Origin: CANLBN01 sp047629215
Lineage (GTDB): Bacteria; Pseudomonadota; Gammaproteobacteria; Pseudomonadales; Cellvibrionaceae
Assembly (NCBI GenBank): GCA_047629215.1
Contig: JBLHWO010000106.1
Span: forward strand, 1-11,787
DNA length: 11,787 bases
Direction: 5' to 3'
Below the pieces are notes generated by a model. The model worked only from the letters and a program-made list of their open reading frames with translations. It was not told the DNA's origin and did no database searches. The position numbers were made by a program, and so were the translations under genes. This document shows positions 1 through 6,123 of the stretch, in pieces; positions within the stretch are counted from its first letter, which is position 1, and each line of letters opens with the position of its first letter.

Positions 1-1
1 A

Positions 2-265
2 CCCAGATTAGCGCAGGCTTTTCGTTCGCGCATGGGTGAGGCCTATATTAAAGTTAAGGGTCAGTATCCGAATAATATGATTAAACAAGATTATCGACGC
101 ATAAAACGGTTAACGCGCCCGATGTTAAGATTTAAAAATTTTCATGCGACGCAACGACCGTTGGCAGGCATTGAACTCATGCCCGTGACCAAGAAAGGGC
201 AGATTAAAATTAAAGCGGGAAATAATCGGTCTCCCGCCGAGTTGCTCTATTCTTTGGCCGCTTAG
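2..265 (+). pseudogene. IS6-family transposase remnant, internally deleted and catalytically dead
   Basis: The reading frame is open from the window edge to the TAG at 263-265 and holds two recognisable blocks of an IS6-family DDE transposase. AFRSR followed by MGEAYIKVKGQ corresponds to the start of the catalytic core (family form MDETYIKVKGQW). NNMIKQDYRRIKRLTRPML, then LAGIELM and KKGQ, correspond to the C-terminal end (family form NN-IEQDHR-IKR-RPMLGFK). The first catalytic Asp is Gly (MGEAY), the central Asp lies in a missing stretch of very roughly 90-100 codons between KVKGQ and YPNN, and the catalytic Glu is Lys (MIKQD). About eight further codons seem to be missing between FRSR and MGEAY. 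Both deletions keep the frame. No terminal inverted repeat was found just downstream. It is a relic that cannot transpose; whether the short protein is made is unknown. The ATG at 32 falls inside the transposase homology, so it is unlikely to be a true start. Confidence 0.85.
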
Positions 266-324
266 TGGGCGTATGGATGACTAGTATTCCTGGAAATAAT
301 TTAGACCGTTGTATGAAGTAAACT

Positions 325-1083
325 TTATTTTCCTGGCTCAGCATTATCATCCAATTCAATTTGAATATTAATAAATATATTTTGAGCGATGCTGCTAGCA
401 ATTTCGTGGAGCATGGGATTTTTTTCATTTATAGCTAAGACTTTCAGATCTTCCTCATTGTTACTATTTAACACTTTGGTAACATTGACAATAAAATCAT
501 TTCGGTAAATATTATCTAATTGATCGGTAGCAATTTTCTGATTATCAAGTTTTTCTTTAAATTCATAAATAGATTTTTTATTTGAAAACCTTATGAGTGA
601 TAGGCTTGCCTCAATAGCATCGAAATTCAGAGTTGTTTTATAACCTATAGCCATAAAAATGGTGGTAGATGCGGTTGAATTTTCAAACCTATCTTTTACA
701 GACTTATCACCTGCTGCGAACCTATTTATTTGTATCCATTTTAAATCATTGAAATTATTTAAAACGTCGTTTTTCAATGCTTTTGCATAGAAAAACTCGG
801 GTTGAGAATTACGAAAGGGTTTTAAATAATTATTATTGTTTGATCGTGGAGCATCAACCGCCGTATCCATGAGAGCGAACAATGGCTCTTGATTTTTTGT
901 CGCAGAAAGTGTGGAGCGAATGCTACCATTATTAATCTCCTCACGATAAACAACCAAATAAGCATCAATTTCATTTGCTCTATCACAAACCATAACATCA
1001 ATTTGATTCTGCGGAAAAATACTACATGCAGATACAAATACGATAAAAAGAGTAACTGTTGATAGCTTTATTGCTTTAAACAT
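325..1083 (-). CDS. Predicted outer-membrane lipoprotein of unknown function (252 aa)
   Basis: I do not recognise the family. The N-terminus is a lipoprotein signal: charged start (MFKAIK), hydrophobic core, then the lipobox VSAC with Cys20 as the lipidation site. Ser at +2 predicts sorting to the outer membrane. The mature part (about 232 residues) is hydrophilic, rich in Asn, Asp and Lys, with no further membrane segment and no catalytic motif I can name. The ATG start is well supported: an AGGA ribosome-binding site lies 7 nt upstream (TTAGGATACTCAG then ATG). It is the last gene of the minus-strand cluster, 96 nt after the M48 protease gene stop, and could be cotranscribed or have its own promoter in that gap. 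No terminator is evident between its stop and the IS6 remnant. Low GC and A/T-ending codons match the rest of the cluster and differ from argH. Confidence 0.8.
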   Translation of the reverse strand: MFKAIKLSTVTLFIVFVSACSIFPQNQIDVMVCDRANEIDAYLVVYREEINNGSIRSTLSATKNQEPLFALMDTAVDAPRSNNNNYLKPFRNSQPEFFYAKALKNDVLNNFNDLKWIQINRFAAGDKSVKDRFENSTASTTIFMAIGYKTTLNFDAIEASLSLIRFSNKKSIYEFKEKLDNQKIATDQLDNIYRNDFIVNVTKVLNSNNEEDLKVLAINEKNPMLHEIASSIAQNIFINIQIELDDNAEPGK

Positions 1084-1177
1084 CTGAGTATCCTAATAAA
1101 AAAAGGTACAACTAATGAAGATTTTCCATGATTTTAGCATGAATAAAACATAGGAATAGTTTTATCACATTGACTCT

Positions 1178-1981
1178 TTATTTTAAAGAATTTGCATACG
1201 CTTCCAACACACTTATCCGTTTTTCTAAACCAGGACTCGCATTTATAAAGTGGGAACTATAATTTTCCGTTAAAGAATGTATTCGCAATACACTCTGACG
1301 CATCCTTTTCAGTAAAGAAATGAAATGTACCGGGTTGTAACCCGCACGTGAAACTATTTGATAAGCTATGATATCTGCTTCTAATTCATTAGATTTACTA
1401 TACCCCTGTAACTGGGTCTTGGTGAAATGGTTTATACTAGGTATATTAATCTTCAATATATTTTGGGCAAAATCTTGTGAGCTTGTGAAATTACTGTCTG
1501 AAGAGACTGCAGCTGTTGGCTTATATAGAGTTACGCCAATTATTGCCGCGCCTAGAGAGGCACCTAAAATGGTACCCTGCTTATCGATTTTAGCTTGTTC
1601 GTAACTCCTTATTAAATGATTTTGATTGACATGAGCAATTTCATGAGAAATTACTGCCGCAAGTTCGGCTTCATTATTAATATGATCCAGTAGCCCTGTT
1701 GATATATAGATGTATCCATTAGGCGTTGCCCATGCGTTGATTATTGGGCTATTCAATATTCTATATTTATAGTGCACATAGTAGCCTAAGGTATTCGTTA
1801 GCCGCTTACCAATTTTTGTCACTCTATCTAGTACTTGATCGTCAAATAAAAGCGCATTATTGTTTTCTACAATCATAGAAGCATAATTGCCAATCTGCCT
1901 AATTTTTTGATCAGAAGCGAATGTTCCGATTGAATTGAGCAATAAGGAATAGGCCAGTAGATTGAGTAGCAATTTTTTCAT
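1178..1981 (-). CDS. Periplasmic M48-family zinc metalloprotease
   Basis: This is a zinc endopeptidase of the M48 family (the LoiP/BepA group of envelope quality-control proteases). Numbering from the ATG at 1981 (267 aa), the zinc-binding HEIAH motif is at residues 113-117, preceded by NEAELAAVIS. The third ligand is expected at Glu199 in the ELEAD motif (199-203), followed by the family-typical AYQIVSRAGYNP. A signal peptide covers residues 1 to about 23, with likely cleavage after TFA. There is no lipobox, so a soluble periplasmic form is expected, unlike LoiP. A hydrophobic stretch at about 137-153 may touch the membrane. The length matches single-domain M48 proteins and lacks the TPR tail of BepA. 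A TTG six bases further upstream (start 1987) is also possible because an AGG lies 5 nt before it and 11 nt before the ATG; I prefer the ATG. Its neighbours are secreted proteins and lipoproteins, which suggests substrates or partners in the envelope. Confidence 0.9.
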   Translation of the reverse strand: MKKLLLNLLAYSLLLNSIGTFASDQKIRQIGNYASMIVENNNALLFDDQVLDRVTKIGKRLTNTLGYYVHYKYRILNSPIINAWATPNGYIYISTGLLDHINNEAELAAVISHEIAHVNQNHLIRSYEQAKIDKQGTILGASLGAAIIGVTLYKPTAAVSSDSNFTSSQDFAQNILKINIPSINHFTKTQLQGYSKSNELEADIIAYQIVSRAGYNPVHFISLLKRMRQSVLRIHSLTENYSSHFINASPGLEKRISVLEAYANSLK

Positions 1982-2016
1982 GGGCAATGAGACCTATAGT
2001 TTATTTCTTTTAATAC

Positions 2017-2487
2017 TTAAATGTTTGTCTTAAGCCAATTCCAACGTGAATCAGAATAGAGTTGAACCGATAATTTTTTATAAAACTTATCGGTATAATA
2101 CTCTCTTTCTTTTATTGAATATGTCCTGGACAATCCATTTACAAAGTCTACGCTGTTAATATAAACATTGACTCCGGGACTGCTTGAACTGATATGTATG
2201 GCTACTGGAGGCCCAGACAAAAGCAGTAACGTTTTTCTCTTGAACGATGAGTACACAACGACTCCTTCTTGTATAGCCACAAGCAAAATTGACTGCCAAA
2301 CTGCTTCTATTTTTTTATCAAGATATTGCCTGTGCTGTCCAAGCTTTATAGTTAAAAAACTGGGTATATGAATGTGGTCTAATAGTTCGTTGCCTGTATA
2401 CTTTTTATTCGGCCCGATAGGTTCTGCTTCACTAAAGCTTGTGAATATAAAAAACATAAGCAATATTTTTACCCTTATCCGAATCAT
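2017..2487 (-). CDS. Small secreted protein of unknown function (156 aa), coupled to the upstream lipoprotein gene
   Basis: Family not recognised. An N-terminal signal peptide is visible (MIRIRVKILLMFFIFTSF, with likely cleavage near SEA), followed by about 135 residues with alternating strand-like and helical stretches. The central part (AVWQSILLVAIQEGV, then LLLLSGPPVAIHI and VNVYINSVD) has the helix-then-strands look of small BamC-like envelope domains. It parallels the neighbouring 2484-2885 product, which has TWNAVNLV at the equivalent place. The ATG overlaps the TGA of the upstream gene by 4 nt (ATGA), a strong sign of translational coupling. The M48 protease start lies only 35 nt downstream. 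A fixed partnership with the lipoprotein is inferred from the overlap and not shown. Confidence 0.82.
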   Translation of the reverse strand: MIRIRVKILLMFFIFTSFSEAEPIGPNKKYTGNELLDHIHIPSFLTIKLGQHRQYLDKKIEAVWQSILLVAIQEGVVVYSSFKRKTLLLLSGPPVAIHISSSSPGVNVYINSVDFVNGLSRTYSIKEREYYTDKFYKKLSVQLYSDSRWNWLKTNI

Positions 2488-2885
2488 TTAACCCCCAAAA
2501 TAGTTTCAATTGATTGGAATACTGAATGATTTATTGAAGCCAAATCCCGGTAATAAGCTTTACTTTTCTTAATTTTATCTTCTTCTTGCAATTTGTGAAA
2601 TTTGATGACTATCTCGGTTTCATCATTAACTTTTATTAAGTATATGTTTCCATAAATATCTTTATCGACGGAATAAAATGAAAGCAATCTACTTTCTTCA
2701 TCCTTATTAATAAGGACATATTGATCATTTTGCATAACAAGATTCACTGCGTTCCAAGTATCCTTAAAATTTACCTTGTAACGTTTACTTAAAATATGTC
2801 TGTATTCATTACCTGAAATATTTGTAACACAGCTAGACATTAAAAATAATAATAAAATAATTGCTATAGTAACCTTAACGGGCAT
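2484..2885 (-). CDS. Small predicted lipoprotein with a possible BamC-like fold (133 aa)
   Basis: The protein begins MPVKVTIAIILLLFLMSSC: a short signal ending in an MSSC lipobox with Cys19 as the lipidation site. The mature domain is about 115 residues. The pattern FKDTWNAVNLVMQND, followed by EESRLLSFYSV, NIYLIKV and TEIVIKF, suggests helix, then several strands, then a C-terminal helix (NHSVFQSIETIL). That layout is reminiscent of BamC/NlpB-type helix-grip domains, but this is my impression without a database match. The gene ends in a TGA overlapping the next start codon (ATGA). The 89-nt gap upstream is very AT-rich and could hold a separate promoter. No clear Shine-Dalgarno sequence precedes the ATG, so the start rests on the good lipoprotein signal. 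Confidence 0.8.
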   Translation of the reverse strand: MPVKVTIAIILLLFLMSSCVTNISGNEYRHILSKRYKVNFKDTWNAVNLVMQNDQYVLINKDEESRLLSFYSVDKDIYGNIYLIKVNDETEIVIKFHKLQEEDKIKKSKAYYRDLASINHSVFQSIETILGVK

Positions 2886-2974
2886 AATTTTAAGTACACA
2901 TAAAATAAATTAATTAGTTTTAATTCGAACCGAGAGTTCCATTTAAAATTGTTTTTAAAGAATGCCTTATATAT

Positions 2975-3709
2975 TTATTTAAAATCTTCATTGCTTTTAA
3001 TAAGCTCATGGTTGTAAATCAAGACATTAAGTAACATTTTACTTTCTAGTGAAATATCAGTGGCAGTTATTGAATTGATTGCTGAGTGAAAACAAATCTC
3101 AGCCTCTGTCATATCTTCAGTGATCAAAAAATCCATTAAACATTTATAATTCATAGTTCTTATAATGCCAATTGAGCTTTTTTCGCTAAGTGCCGATTTG
3201 ATAGATAACTCTAGATAATGTTTCTGGGTAGTTTTGTCACCAATTTCACGATAAGCTTTACTAATGGCAAAATAATAAGACCATTGAACATTTGCATTAG
3301 TGATGCCTTGCTGTAAATCATCAATAAACATCTTCCTTTCTTTTTCGCTAGTATCAATAAACATCGATGTGATGGATTTCAAAGATGATGTATCATTAAT
3401 AGTATATTGATCTAAAGTAGATGAAAGTTTGATTTTAGATATTGATATCAATAGCTTCCATTCATTTTCTGCCGCTTCAGGACTTAATTTTTTTTCTATC
3501 ATATCGTTAGAAAATGGCAGTGTTAACCCTGTACCATCAATCCCTTCAGGCTCTTCATCAGGATCATTTGTTTGAGACTGGATATTTATACCCTGGATTG
3601 GATTATCATTATTTCCTACGACTGAATGAGAGAGTAATAAGAAATTTGTCAGTAATAACAGTTTTAGGGTGTAATAAAATACATTCATAGCGTTAAATTT
3701 CCATTTCAT
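2975..3709 (-). CDS. Secreted helical-repeat (TPR-like) protein of unknown function (244 aa)
   Basis: The first 32 or so residues form an export signal (MKWKFNAMNVFYYTLKLLLL, ending near SVVG) with no lipobox, so a periplasmic or secreted protein is expected. Residues 33-70 are polar and acidic (DDPDEEPEG-like) and probably disordered. The rest is mostly helical. The stretch WSYYFAISKAYREIGDKTT, then KHYLELSIKSAL, and later MTEAEICFHSAINSI, has the A/G/Y spacing of TPR or Sel1-like repeats, though degenerate. The start is fixed by context: the upstream gene's TAA directly abuts this ATG (TAAATG), so ribosomes can reinitiate. A later Met (residue 8) would still leave a usable signal peptide. 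TPR-like periplasmic proteins often act as protein-protein adaptors, which would suit a complex with its secreted neighbours; this role is inferred. Confidence 0.8.
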   Translation of the reverse strand: MKWKFNAMNVFYYTLKLLLLTNFLLLSHSVVGNNDNPIQGINIQSQTNDPDEEPEGIDGTGLTLPFSNDMIEKKLSPEAAENEWKLLISISKIKLSSTLDQYTINDTSSLKSITSMFIDTSEKERKMFIDDLQQGITNANVQWSYYFAISKAYREIGDKTTQKHYLELSIKSALSEKSSIGIIRTMNYKCLMDFLITEDMTEAEICFHSAINSITATDISLESKMLLNVLIYNHELIKSNEDFK

Positions 3710-4534
3710 TTAGTCATCTTGACCTTCATTTTTCTCAAAATAGTACAGCCCTACGCCAATACGACATGTTTTTTTACTATCTCTTAACTTTTGAGGATTT
3801 AAGCGTATGTCGTTTTTTGCGACTAACTTATCAAATTCTTTAATATATTTTTCTGATAGCTCGGATATGGTGGCTCTCATTTTTTCACGAGATGCTTTTG
3901 GTATTGAGTTATAGGCAACTGAGCGCTCGAACAGAGGCAGTTCATCATCTAACTGAATGTTGTGATTCACGGTATTCATTAAATTGCTAATGTGTTGACA
4001 ACCAATTGCCAGTTTTTCACTTTCATTTGGTGGAATATAAGCATTTTTAACTAATTTAACGCGATTTTTGGTGGTAGTTTCTATGGCGCCAATACGGATG
4101 AGCTCATCGGAAATACTAGATGCCGCTACATCACCACTAAAACGTTTTACAAGCTCGGTAAAACTGTTATCTCCGCGCAATGGAAGTTCGGCTGGCTCTC
4201 CATCTTCGTCGTTATATTCAGGTTCTCGTGCCCAAGCGGTAAGTACCCTGGCTGCACGGTTATGATTTTGGTTAATGTTTTCAATCGAAGGCGCCTTTAC
4301 CTCGTTCAATAAACGACCAACATCTTTTCTGGTTAACCCACTTATAGTGGCTATACGGCCAATTGACTGCTCTTTACCGGGTAATGAAAACTCAGAGTCA
4401 GCCAAATCCACATACATTTTTTTAACAAGTTCTGAAAAAGCACCGAAGGCTATTCCCCTCTTTAAAAGTAAACGCACTAATGGCCTCATAATCAACAATA
4501 TGCCGTTTGTGAGTGTGCTTGATTCTTTTGACAT
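3710..4534 (-). CDS. DUF6502-family protein, likely cluster regulator
   Basis: The N-terminal pattern (LLIMRPLVRLLLKRGIAFG, then FSELVKKMYVDLA) and the following segment IGRIATISGLTRKDVGRLL at residues 58-76 match what I recall of DUF6502, a gammaproteobacterial family with no established biochemical role. The second segment has the spacing of a helix-turn-helix recognition unit (IATISGLTRKDVGRLL), so DNA binding is plausible. Residues 95-160 look like a second winged or helical domain (LTAWAREPEYNDEDGE, then SFTELVKRFSGDVAASSISDEL). There is no signal peptide, so it is cytoplasmic, unlike all downstream genes. The start ATG has GAG 7 nt upstream. It is the first gene of the minus-strand cluster, and its stop abuts the next start. 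Regulation of the cluster by this protein is inferred from position and from the HTH-like segment. Confidence 0.82.
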   Translation of the reverse strand: MSKESSTLTNGILLIMRPLVRLLLKRGIAFGAFSELVKKMYVDLADSEFSLPGKEQSIGRIATISGLTRKDVGRLLNEVKAPSIENINQNHNRAARVLTAWAREPEYNDEDGEPAELPLRGDNSFTELVKRFSGDVAASSISDELIRIGAIETTTKNRVKLVKNAYIPPNESEKLAIGCQHISNLMNTVNHNIQLDDELPLFERSVAYNSIPKASREKMRATISELSEKYIKEFDKLVAKNDIRLNPQKLRDSKKTCRIGVGLYYFEKNEGQDD

Positions 4535-4633
4535 GTGTTATCTCAACTTAAATACACGGCCCATTAGCCATATTTTTGGATCATCCTAATTGTATCTATA
4601 TTTCCACAGGATAAAAAGCCCTAAAATATAATG

Positions 4634-4662
4634 TTGACGAATCAATAAAAAAGGTTTTAAAT
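4634..4662 (+). promoter_or_regulatory. Putative sigma70-type promoter for the 4763 gene
   Basis: TTGACG (4634-4639) is followed after a 17-nt spacer by TTAAAT (4657-4662), giving 5 of 6 and 4 of 6 matches to the consensus boxes. It points toward the small gene at 4763, leaving a leader of about 95 nt that contains the palindrome at 4674-4689. The surrounding DNA is AT-rich, so chance matches are common. Confidence 0.4.
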
Positions 4663-4673
4663 CTATTTTGATC

Positions 4674-4689
4674 TGGGAAAATATTCCCA
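4674..4689. promoter_or_regulatory. Palindrome, candidate operator in the divergent intergenic region
   Basis: TGGGAA, AATA, TTCCCA form a perfect 6-bp inverted repeat with a 4-bp centre. G/C-containing arms stand out in an AT-rich region. It sits about 12 bp past the -10 box of the candidate promoter at 4634-4662, a place where a bound repressor would block transcription. It is also about 140 bp upstream of the DUF6502 gene start, so that gene's protein could be the binder. A small RNA hairpin is an alternative, but 6 bp with a 4-nt loop and no U-tract is not a terminator. Confidence 0.4.
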
Positions 4690-4762
4690 CAATTAAGAGA
4701 ATAAAACACCTTGAAATTAGTTGTTTTGTTTACTGTTTACTCTATAAATTGGAGTCCAAAAA

Positions 4763-5053
4763 ATGGCATGGCACTTTTTAGATGCAACTAAAGTTATTCA
4801 CAATGAAACTAAGTTTGTTCTGGAATTATTAGAAGGTACATGGAGTGAGGTAGTCGAAATACGGCCTCGCAACCATAAAAAGCTTACACCTGTTAAGCAA
4901 TGCGCACTGATTCGATTAGGCATTGCCGAGGCAAAAAAATTATCGATATTTGATTTGTTCAATTGCTATATCCAGTATTTGCCAGTGGCTACTTACAATG
5001 AAGAAGGACAACCTAGCAGGGCGATTGACCAATATTGCTACGAAAAGAGTTAG
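4763..5053 (+). CDS. Small hypothetical cytoplasmic protein (96 aa)
   Basis: I do not recognise this protein. It is soluble-looking with no signal peptide or membrane segment. Visible features are an amphipathic N-terminal half (ETKFVLELLEGTWSEVVEI), a basic patch (RPRNHKKLTPVKQ), a helix (CALIRLGIAEAKKLSIFDLF) and a tyrosine-rich C-terminus (three Cys in all, one near the end in YCYEKS). The start is well supported: GGAG at 4751-4754 lies 8 nt before the ATG. It is transcribed away from the DUF6502 cluster and stands alone, ending 18 nt before the IS6-like element at 5072. It could be a small regulator or partner of the divergent cluster, but nothing in the sequence proves that. Low GC matches the cluster. 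Confidence 0.65.
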   Translation: MAWHFLDATKVIHNETKFVLELLEGTWSEVVEIRPRNHKKLTPVKQCALIRLGIAEAKKLSIFDLFNCYIQYLPVATYNEEGQPSRAIDQYCYEKS

Positions 5054-5071
5054 GCAAGCAGAATGAAAATG

Positions 5072-5177
5072 GGGTTCTGTCGCAAATAGAGGGCTATGAC
5101 ATACTGATGGGTAGTTTGTGTAATCAAAATGGCGGGGCTTTCAAAGCGATATGATACTCCAAATTGCAACAGAACCC
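5072..5177. mobile_element. Short non-autonomous IS6-like element (MITE-like) or solo ends of an IS6 copy
   Basis: Inverted repeats bound a 106-bp stretch. The left end begins GGGTTCTGTCGCAA (5072-5085). The right end, read on the other strand, begins GGGTTCTGTTGCAA (5164-5177). They match at 13 of 14 positions. GGTTCTGTTGCAAA is the known terminal repeat type of several IS6-family elements (IS257/IS431/IS240 group). There is no room for a transposase and no convincing ORF inside. The flanks show no 8-bp target duplication (left ...GAAAATG, right TCCGGACG), so it may be an old insertion or the product of deletion inside a larger IS. The right end lies about 5 bp before the start of the duplicated esterase unit. 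Confidence 0.65.
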
Positions 5178-5192
5178 TCCGGACGGTGTCAT
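5164..5192 (+). promoter_or_regulatory. Possible outward hybrid promoter from the IS6-type repeat
   Basis: TTGCAA inside the right inverted repeat (5164-5169) points outward to the esterase gene. IS6-family ends (IS26, IS257) are known to supply exactly this TTGCAA as a -35 box. TGTCAT follows after 17 nt (5187-5192) as a 4-of-6 match to a -10 box. The spacing is ideal but the boxes are only moderate, so this is a suggestion only. If active it would drive the gene at 5245 with a leader of about 45 nt. Confidence 0.3.
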
Positions 5193-5244
5193 CTATTAAT
5201 AGCTACTGCCTATTGATAGCCTCTCAATTATTGAAGGATTAATT

Positions 5245-6063
5245 ATGCAGATCTTTAACAACAAACCTCAACGAACGTTCTATTATCTTATAATTAATTT
5301 TTTTCTATACCTATTACTCAGCGGTTGTGGTGGTGGTGGATCGGCACTTACTGGCCAGGTTGAACCAAACGTTGCTCTTCGAGGTGATCATAATAATGTT
5401 AACTACCCCATTATGGTTTACCTACCAAAAGATTATGAAACAGATACTGATGCTGAATACCCTCTACTCCTAATACTCGATGGGGAATTTAACTTTAAAC
5501 GAATCATTAATATCGTCGATGAATCAAAGAAGGACATCATTGTTGTCGGTGTGGGAACGGGGGCCGCTAGCACTGGAGGCTACCAAAGAGGTATCGATTA
5601 TACTTGGCCTGGGGCAGAACACTACTATCACTTTTTAACATTACAAGTGCTTCCTTACATTGAGGCCACCTACAGTATTAACGCTAATGATCGCACCCTG
5701 TCGGGTCATTCATTCGGAGGCTTATTTACAGGTATAGCAATGTTAATCGAACCACCCAACGGTAGATATTTTAATAAGTATTTATCTCAGGACGGTAGTT
5801 TCTGGAAAGACCTGGGTATCATTAACACTTTAGAAGATCAACTTTATAGTTTGGACCAATCCTTACCTATTCAACTTATCTTAACCGGCGCATCTGGCCA
5901 GGGAGATGGTAATGCTACTGTTGTCGAAGGTTTTTATAATCGATTGGTTAACCGTGATTACAGTGATCTGGATATAACCTACTTACACTACTCTGTAAGC
6001 CATTCCGAGGATATTGTTGCCTCGATGAGAGAGACCTTAGATTTACTTTATCCCGAGCCTTAG
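5245..6063 (+). CDS. Lipoprotein alpha/beta-hydrolase, esterase family (copy 1)
   Basis: The protein has a lipoprotein signal (residues 1-27) with lipobox LSGC and Cys28, followed by a Gly4 linker. An alpha/beta-hydrolase domain of the putative-esterase type (Esterase D/Fes/IroE-like, PF00756) starts near residue 53: YPIMVYLPKDYE, then YPLLLILDGE, then IIVVGVG. The nucleophile elbow GHSFGG (154-159) gives Ser156. The late VSHSED motif gives His253 as the probable catalytic His; the acid is not certain (Asp221 or Glu228 are candidates). The family hydrolyses ester bonds, for example in siderophores or acyl esters; the substrate here is unknown. Gly at +2 after Cys favours the outer membrane. 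AAGGA lies 6 nt before the ATG. It is 272 aa, a single-domain length, and the upstream member of a tandem pair about 85% identical in protein by eye. Confidence 0.88.
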   Translation: MQIFNNKPQRTFYYLIINFFLYLLLSGCGGGGSALTGQVEPNVALRGDHNNVNYPIMVYLPKDYETDTDAEYPLLLILDGEFNFKRIINIVDESKKDIIVVGVGTGAASTGGYQRGIDYTWPGAEHYYHFLTLQVLPYIEATYSINANDRTLSGHSFGGLFTGIAMLIEPPNGRYFNKYLSQDGSFWKDLGIINTLEDQLYSLDQSLPIQLILTGASGQGDGNATVVEGFYNRLVNRDYSDLDITYLHYSVSHSEDIVASMRETLDLLYPEP

Positions 6064-6123
6064 ACGTAGTCACTCATTAATACTACGCCTATTGACAGAC
6101 TATCAATTATTGAAGGATTAATT

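Noticed and set aside
210..428. 72-codon minus-strand frame across the end of the IS6 relic
   Set aside because: It overlaps both the lipoprotein gene 3' end and the transposase relic, with no export signal, motif or credible start.
1982..1987. TTG start for the M48 protease
   Set aside because: It adds only two residues before a Met that starts a standard signal peptide. The AGG spacing is better for TTG, so it stays possible but less likely than ATG.
4275..4589. 104-codon plus-strand frame opposite the DUF6502 gene
   Set aside because: Antisense to a well-supported gene, with Ser/Pro-rich, low-information sequence typical of a shadow frame.
4721..4748. Second promoter (TTGTTT-16-TATAAA) before the 4763 gene
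   Set aside because: Transcription would begin at or inside the ribosome-binding site GGAG (4751-4754), which would spoil translation; the box further upstream fits better.
3710..5053. Toxin-antitoxin or phage-defence reading of the DUF6502 gene and the 96-aa gene
   Set aside because: No toxin, nuclease, methylase or known antitoxin motif is visible; divergence of two small or unknown genes alone does not support it.
6065..6087. Terminator between the two esterase genes
   Set aside because: CGTAGT and ACTACG can pair, but the loop is 11 nt, the stem is weak and no T-tract follows. It belongs to the duplicated leader.
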